Notes: a model not told the origin generated them from the sequence alone. A stretch of 64,000 nucleotides of DNA from Massilia rubra (GCF_011682065.1 NZ_VUYU01000018.1:86706-150705); one strand, 5' to 3'. Positions 47,221 through 57,010 are shown, numbered from the stretch's first letter. Made by a program: numbers and translations.

Positions 47221-47796
47221 TTACGCGTCGACGCCGAAGGACTTGGCCAGAGGCCCCAGGCCCCCGGCGAAGCCCTGGCCGATCGCCTTGAACTTCCACT
47301 CGGCGCCGGCGCGATACAGTTCGCCGAAGATCATCGCCGTTTCGGTCGAGCCGTCTTCGGACAGGTCGTAACGGGCCAGTTCCTTGTCGCCGTCGGCGTT
47401 CAGGCAGCGGATGTAGGCCTTGCCGACCATGCCGAAGTTTTGCTTGCGCGCTTCGGCTTCGTGAATGGTGACGCAGAACGAGATCTTGTCGATCTCGGCC
47501 GGCACCGCGCTCAGGTCGACATTGACCTTCTCGTCGTCGCCTTCGCCCGTGCCCGAGGTATTGTCACCCCCGTGCACCACCGAGCCATCGCTCGACTTGA
47601 GGTTGTTGTAGAAAATGAAATCGGCGTCGGCGCGGACCTTGCCGTCAGCCTTGAGCATGAAAGCGCTGCCGTCGAGGTCGAACGCACTGCCGTCGGTCGC
47701 GCGCGGGTCCCAGCCGAGGCCGATAACGACCTTGGTCAGTCCCGGAGCTTCCTTGCTCAGGTTGACGTTGCCGCCTTTTTGCAAACTGATTGCCAT
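47221..47796 (-). CDS. terD: TerD-family calcium-binding stress protein
   Basis: 191 residues, the canonical single-domain TerD/TerE length. [17 protein letters not shown] at the start, [10 protein letters not shown], and acidic calcium-binding loops in FDLDGSAF and [20 protein letters not shown]; it ends with [23 protein letters not shown]. First gene of the - strand Ter cluster. The gap to the divergent gene upstream is 255 bases and should hold the cluster promoter, which I could not identify. Confidence 0.93.
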   Translation of the reverse strand: MAISLQKGGNVNLSKEAPGLTKVVIGLGWDPRATDGSAFDLDGSAFMLKADGKVRADADFIFYNNLKSSDGSVVHGGDNTSGTGEGDDEKVNVDLSAVPAEIDKISFCVTIHEAEARKQNFGMVGKAYIRCLNADGDKELARYDLSEDGSTETAMIFGELYRAGAEWKFKAIGQGFAGGLGPLAKSFGVDA

Positions 47797-48051
47797 GTAA
47801 AACTCCTTGTAACGGGTTGAGGGACACTTTCACGCCAGCGTACTGGCGGCGATAACAAAATTACAGTGTTGCAATTTCCGGTCGTAATATACAACGTGCT
47901 TGCCAGCCTGTATATGGGCGCACGTGATTAGTAGGCAAGCCCTAAATTTTGTTTTTGAGGTTTTCGCGTCACGCCGGCGGGAGCGTTGCTGGACAGAAAT
48001 CACCGCTGGCCATAAACTGACGAGGTTACCTCCAAGCGCCGCACCCTGTCC

Positions 48052-48555
48052 ATGACCCCAGATCTTGCTATCCGCCGTTCCATCCGCAAGGTCTCGCATG
48101 CCGACTTTGCCGCCTATCCCATCTGGGAATGGGCGATCGACGAGGAAGTCAACCTGGGCAACGGCGAGTCCTTCGTGCGCCCGACCAGCCTGGACGCGGT
48201 GCCGCTCGACGGCCCCGGTCATTATATTGTGGCGGCCAACACCACCCTGAGCGATGGCGTGATCCTGCCGTCCTGCGTCGAGGTCAGCACGCGCGGCAAG
48301 AAGCAGCATGTCGAGCCGATGTTCGTGTTTTTACTCGACCGTCACCTCGATTTCGCCGGGGTCGAGACCACCGCCTTGTTGAGCCGGTATACCAAGCGCG
48401 TGAATATTTACCCGGTGCGCTGGGAAATGGCGGTGCCGATGGCGGGCGAGACGCGCCTGCGCAGCGGCAAGGTGCGGCGCGGGCTGTGGGAGCGCCTGGC
48501 GCAGTTCTGGGCCCGCCTGCGGCTCGGCTCGGGCGGACAGCCGCTGGCGCGCTAG
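48052..48555 (+). CDS. Hypothetical protein divergent from terD
   Basis: 167 residues, ATG start, with no signal peptide or membrane segment. I do not recognise a family. Visible features are an aromatic/acidic N-terminal part (YPIWEWAIDEEVN), a beta-rich middle (YIVAANTTLSDGVILPSCVEVST...FVFLLDRHLDF) and a basic Arg-rich C terminus (LRSGKVRRGLWERLAQFWARLR). It shares a 255-base intergenic region with the Ter cluster, so a link is possible but not shown. Confidence 0.7.
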   Translation: MTPDLAIRRSIRKVSHADFAAYPIWEWAIDEEVNLGNGESFVRPTSLDAVPLDGPGHYIVAANTTLSDGVILPSCVEVSTRGKKQHVEPMFVFLLDRHLDFAGVETTALLSRYTKRVNIYPVRWEMAVPMAGETRLRSGKVRRGLWERLAQFWARLRLGSGGQPLAR

Positions 48556-48580
48556 CAAGGTAAGTCAGCTAGCCTGGAGA

Positions 48581-48671
48581 CCGTCGTTCCCGCGCAGGCG
48601 GGAACCCAAGGAGGTAGCGCTGCCAACGGCTTATCGCAAAACTTGGGTTCCCGCCTTCGCGGGAACGACGG
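48581..48671. repeat. REP-like palindrome pair, copy 3
   Basis: Arms CCGTCGTTCCCGCG... and ...CGCGGGAACGACGG, 91 bases end to end and the best-preserved copy; it closes the right border of the 14 kb block between rpsJ and rplC. Confidence 0.85.
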
Positions 48672-48808
48672 ATAAAAGGTTAGCGCACCAAGCAGGCGGT
48701 ATGCGCCTTCATGTACTGTCAGACGCCCAAAAAACACGCTCCGGCACCTGTCCATCACGCCCCGCCTCCCCCGCCGTACAACACATCGACATACCTCCAA
48801 CTAAGTTG

Positions 48809-48837
48809 TTGCGTCAAGCCTTTTTGCGTGCTATCCT
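48809..48837 (+). promoter_or_regulatory. Promoter of the rplC operon
   Basis: TTGCGT, 17 bases, TATCCT, about 100 bases before the rplC start. The -35 box is weak, but this is the best match in the gap, and a promoter is needed because rpsJ and its promoter are 14 kb away. Confidence 0.5.
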
Positions 48838-48935
48838 AGCCGGCTTCGGTATGGATTCGTGTGTTTTTGGATCTGTCCTTTACTTGGTAGTTAAACAGTC
48901 AGCCCCGCCCAATCGCAGGTGGGAATGGAGAAAAA

Positions 48936-49592
48936 ATGAGCCTAGGCCTTCTCGGTCGCAAGGTTGGAATGATGCGCATCTTTACGGATGAAGGGGACTC
49001 GATCCCTGTCACCGTTCTGGACGTGTCGAACAACCGTGTCGCACAAATCAAAACCCCTGAAACAGATGGTTATTCCGCTGTCCAGGTCGCATTCGGTCAA
49101 CGTCGCGCTTCCCGCGTGACCAAAGCTGTTGCGGGTCACCACGCCAAAGCTGGCGTCGAAGCTGGCACCATGTTGCGCGAATTCCGCGTCGACGCTGGTA
49201 AAGCAGCCGAACTGAAAGCTGGCGATGTTGTTGCCGCTTCCCTGTTCGAAGTCGGTCAGAAGATCGACGTCCAAGGCGTTACGATCGGTAAGGGTTACGC
49301 CGGCGTCATCAAGCGTTACCACTTCGCTTCGGGTCGCGCAACGCACGGTAACTCGCGTTCGCACAACGTTCCAGGTTCCATCGGTATGGCGCAGGATCCA
49401 GGTCGTGTTTTCCCTGGTAAGCGCATGACCGGTCACCTCGGTGACGTGAATCGTACCGTACAGAATCTCGAAATCGCCCGTATTGATGCCGACCGTCAGC
49501 TGTTGCTGGTCAAAGGCGCGGTACCAGGTGCGAAAAATGGCCAGGTGATCGTTTCGCCAGCTATTAAATCCAAAGTTCAGAAGGGAGCTTAA
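48936..49592 (+). CDS. rplC: 50S ribosomal protein L3
   Basis: 218 residues. [13 protein letters not shown] at the start; [21 protein letters not shown] and [11 protein letters not shown] are diagnostic. L3 is an early assembly protein near the peptidyl transferase centre. TGGAG stands six bases before the ATG. It heads the rest of the S10 operon here because rpsJ has been separated. Confidence 0.98.
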   Translation: MSLGLLGRKVGMMRIFTDEGDSIPVTVLDVSNNRVAQIKTPETDGYSAVQVAFGQRRASRVTKAVAGHHAKAGVEAGTMLREFRVDAGKAAELKAGDVVAASLFEVGQKIDVQGVTIGKGYAGVIKRYHFASGRATHGNSRSHNVPGSIGMAQDPGRVFPGKRMTGHLGDVNRTVQNLEIARIDADRQLLLVKGAVPGAKNGQVIVSPAIKSKVQKGA

Positions 49593-49594
49593 TC

Positions 49595-50221
49595 ATGGAA
49601 CTCAAGCTTCTGAATGAGCAAGGTCAAGCAGGTTCGAACGTCGCCGCAGCCGATACCGTTTTCGGTCGTGACTACAACGAAGCGCTGATCCACCAGATCG
49701 TCGTCGCCTACGCTGCCAACGCACGTAGCGGTAACCGCAAGCAGAAAGATCGTGAAGAAGTTCACCACACGACCAAGAAGCCATGGCGCCAAAAAGGTAC
49801 CGGCCGCGCGCGTGCTGGTATGTCGTCCTCGCCACTGTGGCGCGGCGGCGGTCGGATTTTCCCGAACTCGCCTGACGAAAACTTCACCCACAAAGTGAAC
49901 AAGAAGATGTATCGCGCAGGTATCTGCTCGATCCTGTCGCAACTGGCCCGCGAAGAGCGCCTGGTTGTGGTTGAAGGCATGACCATCGATGCTCCAAAGA
50001 CCAAGCTGCTGTCGCAAAAGCTGCAGGGCATGGGCCTGGAATCGGTCCTGATCATCGCTGACAACCTCGTGGATAACCAGAACCTGTTGCTGGCATCGCG
50101 CAACCTGCCGAACGTGCTCGTCGTTGAGCCGCATCAGGCTGATCCGATGTCGCTGGTGTTCTACAAAAAAATCGTGGTCACCAAAGCAGCACTGGCCAAG
50201 ATCGAGGAGATGTTCGCATGA
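49595..50221 (+). CDS. rplD: 50S ribosomal protein L4
   Basis: 208 residues, 2 bases after rplC. The exit-tunnel loop ([26 protein letters not shown]) is intact. In E. coli L4 shuts down the S10 operon through a leader upstream of rpsJ; here the leader and rplD are no longer in one transcript. It overlaps rplW by 4 bases. Confidence 0.98.
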   Translation: MELKLLNEQGQAGSNVAAADTVFGRDYNEALIHQIVVAYAANARSGNRKQKDREEVHHTTKKPWRQKGTGRARAGMSSSPLWRGGGRIFPNSPDENFTHKVNKKMYRAGICSILSQLAREERLVVVEGMTIDAPKTKLLSQKLQGMGLESVLIIADNLVDNQNLLLASRNLPNVLVVEPHQADPMSLVFYKKIVVTKAALAKIEEMFA

Positions 50222-50535
50222 GCGGCGTAATCAAATTTTCCGAAGAGCGCCTGATGAAGGTGCTCCAGGCGCCGGTCATTTCCGAGAAGGCCACCATGGT
50301 CGCGGAAAAGAACGAGCAGATCGTGTTCCGCGTATTGCCGGATGCGACCAAGCCTGAAATCAAGGCAGCCGTTGAACTGTTGTTCAAGGTTGAAGTGCTG
50401 TCGGTACAGACAGCCAATCGCCAAGGTAAGCAAAAGCGTTCGGGCCGTTTCAATGGCCGTCGCAACCATACCAAGCGTGCTTTCGTGTGCCTCAAGCCTG
50501 GCCAGGAAATCAACTTCTCCGAGGAGGCTAAATAA
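50218..50535 (+). CDS. rplW: 50S ribosomal protein L23
   Basis: 105 residues. [24 protein letters not shown] and the basic [21 protein letters not shown] loop fit L23, which docks SRP and trigger factor at the tunnel exit. Its TAA shares one base with the rplB ATG. Confidence 0.97.
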   Translation: MSGVIKFSEERLMKVLQAPVISEKATMVAEKNEQIVFRVLPDATKPEIKAAVELLFKVEVLSVQTANRQGKQKRSGRFNGRRNHTKRAFVCLKPGQEINFSEEAK

Positions 50536-51362
50536 TGGCACTCGTAAAGATGAAACCAACCTCACCAGGCCGTCGCGGCATGGTGAAGGTTGTGAACCCG
50601 GACCTGTACAAAGGTCGTCCGTTCGCAGCCCTGGTTGAAAAGAAATCGAAAACTGCCGGCCGTAACAACAACGGTCACATCACCACCCGCCACATCGGCG
50701 GTGGTCATAAGCAGCACTATCGCCTGATCGACTTCAAGCGTCAGAAGGATGGTATTCCGGCAAAGGTCGAGCGTATCGAATACGATCCAAACCGTACCGC
50801 GAACATCGCCCTGCTGTGCTATGCAGACGGTGAGCGCCAGTACATCATCGCTACCAAGGGCATGTCCGTTGGCGATTCGGTGATGAATGGTTCGGAAGCG
50901 CCTATCAAGTCGGGCAACTGCCTGCCTATCCGTAACATCCCAGTCGGCACCGTGATGCATTGCGTCGAGATGCTGCCAGGTAAAGGTGCCCAAATGGCAC
51001 GTACCGCCGGCGCTGGTGTTGTTCTGATGGCGCGCGAAGGCACCTACGCTCAAGTGCGCCTGCGCTCGGGTGAAGTACGCCGCGTGCACATCGAATGCCG
51101 TGCAACGGTTGGCGAAGTCGGTAATGCCGAGCACAGCCTGCGCAAGATCGGTAAAGCTGGCGCGATGCGCTGGCGCGGTGTTCGTCCTACCGTTCGCGGT
51201 GTGGTCATGAACCCGGTCGATCACCCGCACGGTGGTGGTGAAGGTAAAACCGCAGCTGGTCGTCATCCAGTGTCGCCTTGGGGCCAACAGACGAAGGGTA
51301 AGAAGACGCGCCGTAACAAGCGTACGACTTCGATGATCGTCTCGCGCCGCGGCAAGAAATAA
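50535..51362 (+). CDS. rplB: 50S ribosomal protein L2
   Basis: 275 residues, usual length. [15 protein letters not shown] at the start, [15 protein letters not shown] in the middle and [13 protein letters not shown] with the essential His near the C terminus. L2 is a primary 23S binder needed for subunit joining and peptidyl transfer. Confidence 0.99.
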   Translation: MALVKMKPTSPGRRGMVKVVNPDLYKGRPFAALVEKKSKTAGRNNNGHITTRHIGGGHKQHYRLIDFKRQKDGIPAKVERIEYDPNRTANIALLCYADGERQYIIATKGMSVGDSVMNGSEAPIKSGNCLPIRNIPVGTVMHCVEMLPGKGAQMARTAGAGVVLMAREGTYAQVRLRSGEVRRVHIECRATVGEVGNAEHSLRKIGKAGAMRWRGVRPTVRGVVMNPVDHPHGGGEGKTAAGRHPVSPWGQQTKGKKTRRNKRTTSMIVSRRGKK

Positions 51363-51371
51363 GGATAAGAC

Positions 51372-51647
51372 ATGACACGTTCATTGAAAAAAGGGCCGTT
51401 TATCGACGCCCACCTGGTGAAAAAAGTCGAAACCGCGCAAGCGAATAAAGACAAAAAGCCAGTCAAAACCTGGTCGCGCCGTTCGACGATCTCGCCAGAC
51501 TTCATCGGCCTGACGATCGCAGTGCATAACGGCAAGCTCCACGTGCCGGTATACATCTCCGAGAACATGGTTGGTCACAAGCTCGGCGAATTCGCACTGA
51601 CCCGTACGTTCAAGGGCCATGCCGCTGACAAGAAGGCGAAGAAATAA
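51372..51647 (+). CDS. rpsS: 30S ribosomal protein S19
   Basis: 91 residues. [19 protein letters not shown] and [20 protein letters not shown] sequence are diagnostic. S19 contacts the A-site tRNA side of the 30S head with S13. The stop shares a base with the rplV start. Confidence 0.98.
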   Translation: MTRSLKKGPFIDAHLVKKVETAQANKDKKPVKTWSRRSTISPDFIGLTIAVHNGKLHVPVYISENMVGHKLGEFALTRTFKGHAADKKAKK

Positions 51648-51976
51648 TGGAAACCAAAGCTATCCTCAAAGGTGTGCGCCTGTCCGACCAAAAAGGTCGT
51701 CTGGTTGCCGATCTGATCCGTGGCAAGAAGGTTGACGCAGCACTCAACATCTTGCAGTTCAGCCCGAAAAAAGGTGCAACGATCATCAAGAAGGTTCTGG
51801 AGTCCGCCATCGCGAACGCCGAGCACAATGATGGCGCTGACATCGACGAGCTGAAGGTCGTCCAGATCTACGTTGAAAAGGGTCCTATCCTGAAGCGCTT
51901 TACTGCACGCGCTAAAGGCCGGGGTGATCGCATCTCAAAACAATCCTGTCACATCTACGTGACTGTCGGCAACTAA
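51647..51976 (+). CDS. rplV: 50S ribosomal protein L22
   Basis: 109 residues. [21 protein letters not shown] and the C-terminal beta hairpin ([20 protein letters not shown]) that lines the exit tunnel, the macrolide-resistance hot spot, are visible and normal in length. Confidence 0.98.
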   Translation: METKAILKGVRLSDQKGRLVADLIRGKKVDAALNILQFSPKKGATIIKKVLESAIANAEHNDGADIDELKVVQIYVEKGPILKRFTARAKGRGDRISKQSCHIYVTVGN

Positions 51977-51985
51977 GGGGTCACG

Positions 51986-52837
51986 ATGGGACAGAAGATT
52001 CATCCAACAGGCTTTCGCCTGTCAGTAACCCGTAACTGGGCATCGCGTTGGTACGCGGGCAATGGTAACTTTGCCCAAATGCTGAACGAAGATCTCAAGG
52101 CACGTGCGTTCCTGAAAAAGAAACTGAAGAACGCTTCGGTTGGCCGCATCGTCATCGAGCGTCCTGCCAAGAACGCGCGCTTCACGATCTACAGCTCGCG
52201 TCCAGGCGTGGTCATTGGTAAAAAAGGCGAAGACATCGAAGTACTGAAGTCGGCGCTGACCAAGATCATGGGCGTTCCTGTGCACGTGAACATCGAAGAA
52301 ATCCGCAAGCCGGAAATCGACTCGCAGCTGATCGCCGATTCGATCTCGCAGCAGCTGGAAAAGCGCATCATGTTCCGCCGCGCTATGAAGCGCGCCATGC
52401 AAAACGCCATGCGTCTGGGTGCCCTGGGCATCAAGATCATGTCGTCGGGCCGTTTGAACGGCATCGAAATCGCACGTAAAGAGTGGTACCGCGAAGGCCG
52501 CGTGCCTCTGCACACCCTGCGCGCCGATATCGACTATGGCACCAGCGAAGCAGCAACGACCTACGGCATCATCGGCGTCAAGGTCTGGGTATACAAGGGT
52601 GACCGCGCGCCGAACGGCGACGCACCAGTCATCGATACCCCGGCTGACGAGAAGAAGAGCCGCGGTCCGCGCCGTGATGATGGCAAGCCAGCAGGTCGTC
52701 CGCGTCCAGCCGGTGCTCCAGGCGGTCGTCCAGGTTCAACCCCAACTGGCGCTCCAGTCGTCCGTGCTCGTCCTGCAGTCGCAGTGAAGAAGCCGGAAGC
52801 GGCTGCTGCTGCACCAGCTGAGAAAGCAGGAGAATAA
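51986..52837 (+). CDS. rpsC: 30S ribosomal protein S3, long C-terminal form
   Basis: 283 residues against about 233 in E. coli. Type II KH domain with [11 protein letters not shown] (GxxG loop) and a normal C-terminal domain to about residue 212 ([15 protein letters not shown]). The extra 70 residues are Pro/Ala/Arg/Gly-rich and end in a run of Ala with EKAGE. Such tails occur in other Betaproteobacteria. S3 lies at the mRNA entry site and has helicase-like activity. rplP follows after 2 bases. Confidence 0.97.
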   Translation: MGQKIHPTGFRLSVTRNWASRWYAGNGNFAQMLNEDLKARAFLKKKLKNASVGRIVIERPAKNARFTIYSSRPGVVIGKKGEDIEVLKSALTKIMGVPVHVNIEEIRKPEIDSQLIADSISQQLEKRIMFRRAMKRAMQNAMRLGALGIKIMSSGRLNGIEIARKEWYREGRVPLHTLRADIDYGTSEAATTYGIIGVKVWVYKGDRAPNGDAPVIDTPADEKKSRGPRRDDGKPAGRPRPAGAPGGRPGSTPTGAPVVRARPAVAVKKPEAAAAAPAEKAGE

Positions 52838-52839
52838 TC

Positions 52840-53259
52840 ATGCTGCAACCAGCACGCAGGAAGTATCGTAAAGAGCAGAAAGGCCGTAACACCGGCATTT
52901 CGCACACACGCGGCACCGCTGTCTCGTTCGGTGAATTCGGTCTGAAGGCAGTTGCCCGCGGCCGTATCACAGCACGTCAGATCGAAGCAGCTCGTCGTGC
53001 CATGACCCGTCACATCAAGCGCGGTGGTCGTATTTGGATCCGTATTTTCCCGGACAAGCCAATTTCGAACAAGCCAGCTGAAGTTCGTATGGGTAACGGT
53101 AAAGGTAACCCGGAGTACTACGTCGCTGAAATCCAGCCAGGCAAAGTACTGTACGAAATGGACGGCGTCGATGAGACGCTGGCCCGGGAAGCGTTCCGTC
53201 TGGCCGCCGCCAAACTGCCACTGGCGACGACGTTTGTCATCCGCCAAGTCGGCCAATAA
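52840..53259 (+). CDS. rplP: 50S ribosomal protein L16
   Basis: 139 residues. [17 protein letters not shown] at the start, the [14 protein letters not shown] block that places the A-site tRNA, and the conserved Arg in [25 protein letters not shown] precedes the ATG inside the rpsC end. Confidence 0.98.
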   Translation: MLQPARRKYRKEQKGRNTGISHTRGTAVSFGEFGLKAVARGRITARQIEAARRAMTRHIKRGGRIWIRIFPDKPISNKPAEVRMGNGKGNPEYYVAEIQPGKVLYEMDGVDETLAREAFRLAAAKLPLATTFVIRQVGQ

Positions 53260-53271
53260 AAGGAGTCGTAT

Positions 53272-53463
53272 ATGAAAGCAACAGAACTCCGCGGCAAAGA
53301 CCAGGCAGCTCTTCAGAAAGAGCTGAATGATTTGTTGAAGGCACAGTTCGGCATGCGCATGCAAATCGCAACGCAGCAGCTGAGCAACACTTCGCAACTC
53401 AAGAAGGTACGCCGCGACATCGCGCGTGTGAAGACTGTTATGAACTCGAAGGAAGCCAAATGA
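53272..53463 (+). CDS. rpmC: 50S ribosomal protein L29
   Basis: 63 residues. [31 protein letters not shown] and the helical hairpin [15 protein letters not shown] are typical. L29 sits at the tunnel exit beside L23. It overlaps rpsQ by 4 bases and has AAAGGAG before its ATG. Confidence 0.97.
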   Translation: MKATELRGKDQAALQKELNDLLKAQFGMRMQIATQQLSNTSQLKKVRRDIARVKTVMNSKEAK

Positions 53464-53732
53464 CCGAAACTACTAAAGTCGCCCTGAAGCGCACCTTGGT
53501 CGGTAAAGTGGTTTCCGACAAGATGGACAAGACTGTTACCGTCCTGATCGAGCGTCACGTCAAGCACCCGTTGTACGGCAAGATCATCATGCGTTCGAAC
53601 AAGTATCACGCGCATGACGAAACCAACTCGGTCAAGACCGGTGATACGGTCGAGATTCAAGAAGGTCGTCCGATCTCCAAAACGAAGGCCTGGACTGTTA
53701 CCCGCGTTGTGCAAGCAGCGCAGGTCATCTAA
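53460..53732 (+). CDS. rpsQ: 30S ribosomal protein S17
   Basis: 90 residues. [33 protein letters not shown] is diagnostic of S17, a primary 16S binder. It closes this part of the S10 operon; a 387-base gap follows before rplN. Confidence 0.98.
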   Translation: MTETTKVALKRTLVGKVVSDKMDKTVTVLIERHVKHPLYGKIIMRSNKYHAHDETNSVKTGDTVEIQEGRPISKTKAWTVTRVVQAAQVI

Positions 53733-54119
53733 GTCAAGCTGGTTGCGGGACAGGGCGGGGTTTACCGCTTTCGCCCTGTCCTCAACTGACTAGATAAAGA
53801 CTGAAGGATGGCCCAGGCGCAAGCGGGGCGATCCTTCCAGTAATGCCAGTAGTGCCGGATGGGGGTGTCGCATTTTTGTGCGGCAGCCAGCTTCCGGATA
53901 ATTAGTCCTTGCGGGCCCGCCAGTATTGTGTGATACTAGCGGGCTTCGTTCATGTAACGCCGCATTGTTAGTCACCCCGGTGGCCGCGGCCTGCAACGAA
54001 AGTTTTTGGAAAGTCCATCACCCAATCAATCGACCCAGCAGGGGAGGTTGGCGGGACCAAGACTGACCGCAGGCCCACATTGTGGGGATTCTTCGGCTTA
54101 AGTTGGGAAAGAGAATACT
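53733..54119 (+). other. Long gap between rpsQ and rplN
   Basis: 387 bases without a credible gene. It contains one unit of the stem-loop repeat (53743-53790), a hairpin with GCCCGCCAGTAT/ATACTAGCGGGC arms (about 53912-53943, one mismatch) and CCCACATTGTGGG near 54076. The spc operon should start here, but no promoter is convincing. Confidence 0.7.
53743..53790 (+). repeat. Stem-loop repeat, third unit
   Basis: Perfect 10-base stem GGACAGGGCG (53748-53757) with CGCCCTGTCC (53772-53781), flanked by TTGC and TCAACTGA as in the units between fusA and tuf. Confidence 0.85.
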
Positions 54120-54488
54120 ATGATTCAAACTGAAAGCCGGCTCGAAGTAGCCGACAATACCGGTGCCAAGGAAGTTATGTGCATCAAGGTATTGGGCGGT
54201 TCCAAGCGCCGTTATGCTGGCATTGGCGACGTGATCAAGGTAACCGTCAAGGTTGCTGCGCCACGCGGCCGTGTCAAAAAAGGTGAAATTTATAACGCTG
54301 TGGTTGTGCGTACCGCTAAAGGTGTGCGCCGCCAAGACGGCTCCCTGGTGAAGTTTGACGGCAATGCTGCCGTTTTGCTCAACGCCAAGCTCGAGCCGAT
54401 CGGTACCCGTATTTTTGGACCAGTCACGCGCGAACTGCGCACTGAAAAGTTCATGAAAATCGTGTCCCTGGCACCTGAAGTCCTGTAA
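54120..54488 (+). CDS. rplN: 50S ribosomal protein L14
   Basis: 122 residues. [19 protein letters not shown] and [19 protein letters not shown] are diagnostic. L14 forms intersubunit bridge B8 with 16S RNA. First gene of the spc part; in E. coli the spc promoter lies in the matching gap. Confidence 0.98.
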   Translation: MIQTESRLEVADNTGAKEVMCIKVLGGSKRRYAGIGDVIKVTVKVAAPRGRVKKGEIYNAVVVRTAKGVRRQDGSLVKFDGNAAVLLNAKLEPIGTRIFGPVTRELRTEKFMKIVSLAPEVL

Positions 54489-54497
54489 GGAGTCGTA

Positions 54498-54812
54498 ATG
54501 GATAAGATTCGTAAAAACGACGAAGTCATCGTTCTGACCGGGAAAGACAAGGGCAAGCGCGGTATCGTTCAGCAACGTATCGATGCTGAGCATGTCGTGG
54601 TTGAAGGCATCAACGTCGCTAAAAAAGCGACCAAGCCGAACCCAATGACCGGTGTAACTGGTGGTATCGTCGACAAGACAATGCCGATTCACGTGTCCAA
54701 CGTTGCATTGTTCAATGCAGCGACTGGCAAGGCAGACCGCGTGGGCTTTAAAATCGTAGACGACAAAAAAGTCCGCGTTTTCAAGTCCTCCGGCGAAGTA
54801 GTGAAGGTTTAA
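54498..54812 (+). CDS. rplX: 50S ribosomal protein L24
   Basis: 104 residues. [22 protein letters not shown] is the KOW motif, which binds 23S RNA at the start of 50S assembly; the second half ([19 protein letters not shown]) is normal. AAGGAG lies before the ATG. Confidence 0.97.
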   Translation: MDKIRKNDEVIVLTGKDKGKRGIVQQRIDAEHVVVEGINVAKKATKPNPMTGVTGGIVDKTMPIHVSNVALFNAATGKADRVGFKIVDDKKVRVFKSSGEVVKV

Positions 54813-54818
54813 GACATC

Positions 54819-55358
54819 ATGGCCCGTCTCCAAGCATTTTATAAAGATAAGGTCGTTGCCGACCTGGTCGCCAAATTTGGCTACAAATCGGCAATGGAAG
54901 TCCCGCGCCTGACCAAGATCACCCTGAACATGGGTGTGGGTGAAGCGATCGCCGACAAGAAGGTTCTCGAGCACGCTGTCGCCGACCTGACCAAGATCGC
55001 CGGCCAGAAGCCAGTGACCACCAAGTCGCGCAAAGCAATCGCGGGTTTCAAGATCCGTGAAGGCTATCCGATCGGTACCATGGTCACCCTGCGCGGTGCC
55101 CGTATGTACGAATTCCTGGATCGTTTCATCACCGTGGCCCTGCCGCGCGTGCGTGACTTCCGTGGCGTTAATGGCCGTTCGTTCGATGGCCGTGGTAACT
55201 ACAACATCGGTGTCAAGGAACAGATCATTTTCCCTGAAATCGAGTACGACAAGATTGACGCGTTGCGCGGTATGAATATCAGCATCACGACAACCGCCAA
55301 GACCGACGACGAAGCGAAAGCTCTGCTCGCCGCCTTTAAATTTCCGTTCAGAAACTGA
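54819..55358 (+). CDS. rplE: 50S ribosomal protein L5
   Basis: 179 residues. [22 protein letters not shown] and [22 protein letters not shown] are diagnostic. L5 binds 5S rRNA and touches P-site tRNA and S13. It lies 6 bases after rplX. Confidence 0.98.
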   Translation: MARLQAFYKDKVVADLVAKFGYKSAMEVPRLTKITLNMGVGEAIADKKVLEHAVADLTKIAGQKPVTTKSRKAIAGFKIREGYPIGTMVTLRGARMYEFLDRFITVALPRVRDFRGVNGRSFDGRGNYNIGVKEQIIFPEIEYDKIDALRGMNISITTTAKTDDEAKALLAAFKFPFRN

Positions 55359-55362
55359 GATC

Positions 55363-55668
55363 ATGGCAAAACTAGCACTGATTAACCGCGAACAGAAGCG
55401 TGCAGACCTGGTGGAGAAATTCGCCCCGAAGCGTGCCGCTCTGAAAGCCATCATCGACGACCAGTCGAAGTCGGAAGAAGAACGTTATGAAGCCCGTCTG
55501 AAGTTGCAGGCTCTGCCGCGCAACTCGGCCCCGACCCGCCAGCGTAACCGCTGCGCCGTGACCGGCCGTCCACGTGGCACATTCCGTAAATTCGGTCTGG
55601 CCCGTATCAAGCTCCGTGAATTTGCCATGCGTGGTGAGATTCCGGGTATGACTAAAGCAAGCTGGTAA
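55363..55668 (+). CDS. rpsN: 30S ribosomal protein S14
   Basis: 101 residues: the long, zinc-free form without the CxxC pairs of the short type. [41 protein letters not shown] is the conserved end. It lies 4 bases after rplE. Confidence 0.98.
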   Translation: MAKLALINREQKRADLVEKFAPKRAALKAIIDDQSKSEEERYEARLKLQALPRNSAPTRQRNRCAVTGRPRGTFRKFGLARIKLREFAMRGEIPGMTKASW

Positions 55669-55682
55669 TAGGAGAATAAGCA

Positions 55683-56078
55683 ATGAGTATGAGCGATCCT
55701 ATCGCCGATATGCTGACCCGCATTCGCAACGCACAAGGTGTTCAAAAGACGACCGTGGCCATGCCATCGTCGAAAGTTAAAGTAGCGATTGCTGTCGTCC
55801 TCAAGGACGAGGGTTACATTGAAGATTTCGCCGTCACCGCAACCGGTGGCAAGGCGGAACTGAAGATCGGTTTGAAGTATTACGTTGGCCGTCCGGTCAT
55901 CGAGCGCTTAGAGCGCGTGTCCCGTCCGGGCCTGCGCGTCTACAAAGGCAAAGATGACATCCCTACCGTGATGAATGGCTTGGGTGTGGCGATCGTGTCG
56001 ACCCCGCAAGGCGTCATGACCGACCGCAAAGCACGCGCCACCGGTGTCGGCGGCGAAGTTATTTGCTACGTGGCTTAA
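55683..56078 (+). CDS. rpsH: 30S ribosomal protein S8
   Basis: 131 residues. [16 protein letters not shown] and the RNA-binding end ([30 protein letters not shown]). In E. coli S8 represses the spc operon at the rplE site. The ATG at 55683 has AGGAGAATAAGCA before it; an ATG two codons later is also possible. Confidence 0.97.
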   Translation: MSMSDPIADMLTRIRNAQGVQKTTVAMPSSKVKVAIAVVLKDEGYIEDFAVTATGGKAELKIGLKYYVGRPVIERLERVSRPGLRVYKGKDDIPTVMNGLGVAIVSTPQGVMTDRKARATGVGGEVICYVA

Positions 56079-56090
56079 GGAGTATCGACA

Positions 56091-56624
56091 ATGTCCCGAG
56101 TAGCTAAAATGCCGATCGCTGTCCCAGCTGGCGCCGATGTGGCGATCACTGCAGCAGCGATCACCGTCAAGGGCCCGTTGGGCACCATGACCCAGGCCCT
56201 GAACGGCCTGGTAAAAGTAGAAAACAAAGATGGCACGCTGAGCTTCGACGTCGTCGACGACAGCCGTGAGTCGAACGCGATGTCCGGCACCTTGCGTGCC
56301 CTGGTCAACAATATGGTGACCGGCGTGACCAAAGGCTTCGAGAAGAAGCTGTCCCTGGTAGGCGTGGGCTACAAAGCCCAAGCCGCCGGCGACAAGCTGA
56401 ACCTGTCGCTGGGTTTCTCGCACCCTGTTGTGCATTCGATGCCAGCAGGCGTGACTTGCGCCACCCCAACCCCGACCGAAATCATCATCAAGGGTATCGA
56501 TCGTCAACAGGTTGGTCAGGTCGCTGCAGAAGTGCGCGCTTACCGCTCCCCTGAGCCTTACAAAGGCAAGGGCGTCCGCTATGTGGACGAAGTGGTTAAG
56601 CTTAAAGAAACCAAGAAGAAATAA
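56091..56624 (+). CDS. rplF: 50S ribosomal protein L6
   Basis: 177 residues with two repeated domains: [16 protein letters not shown]...KGPLG and [24 protein letters not shown], ending [17 protein letters not shown]6 lies near the GTPase centre. AAGGAG before the ATG. Confidence 0.98.
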   Translation: MSRVAKMPIAVPAGADVAITAAAITVKGPLGTMTQALNGLVKVENKDGTLSFDVVDDSRESNAMSGTLRALVNNMVTGVTKGFEKKLSLVGVGYKAQAAGDKLNLSLGFSHPVVHSMPAGVTCATPTPTEIIIKGIDRQQVGQVAAEVRAYRSPEPYKGKGVRYVDEVVKLKETKKK

Positions 56625-56635
56625 TAGGGCTGACC

Positions 56636-56998
56636 ATGGACAAGAAAGAATCACGTCTGCGTCGTGGACGCCAGACCCGCATCAAGATCGCGGAACTGAA
56701 AGTAAATCGTCTGTCGGTACATCGTACCAACCAGCACATTTACGCCAACCTGATCAGCCCGGACGCGAAAATCCTGGTTTCGGCGTCCACCGCCGAAGCC
56801 GAAGTTCGCGCCGAACTGGCAGGCAAGTCCGGCAAGGGTGGCAATGCCGCCGCTGCCGCCTTGATTGGCAAGCGCGTCGCCGAGAAAGCACTGAAAGCAG
56901 GGATTACCGAAGTTGCGTTCGACCGCTCCGGTTTCCGTTACCACGGCCGTGTGAAGGCGTTGGCAGAAGCCGCGCGTGAAGCCGGTCTGAAGTTCTAA
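56636..56998 (+). CDS. rplR: 50S ribosomal protein L18
   Basis: 120 residues. [31 protein letters not shown] and the C-terminal [24 protein letters not shown] are typical. It binds 5S rRNA with L5. Confidence 0.98.
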   Translation: MDKKESRLRRGRQTRIKIAELKVNRLSVHRTNQHIYANLISPDAKILVSASTAEAEVRAELAGKSGKGGNAAAAALIGKRVAEKALKAGITEVAFDRSGFRYHGRVKALAEAAREAGLKF

Positions 56999-57010
56999 GG
57001 AAGAATCGTC

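Larger units (their letters stand above)
48556..48935 (+). other. Intergenic region upstream of rplC
   Basis: 380 bases without a gene. It holds a REP-like palindrome pair (48581-48671) and a promoter for rplC (48809-48837). A second short frame on the - strand (48552-48800) runs through the repeat and is not credible. Confidence 0.7.

Noticed and set aside
39339..47796. Reading the Ter cluster as a classical tellurite-resistance operon
   Set aside because: TerC and TerB are absent and the enzymes belong to the biosynthetic type of Ter operon, so resistance to tellurite should not be assumed.
48552..48800. An 82-codon frame before rplC
   Set aside because: It is mostly translation of a REP-like palindrome, which also creates the false N-terminal extension of the TerD-vWA gene at 46957-47034.
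53790..53996. A 68-codon frame in the rpsQ-rplN gap
   Set aside because: It has no ribosome site, family or structure, and runs through hairpins.
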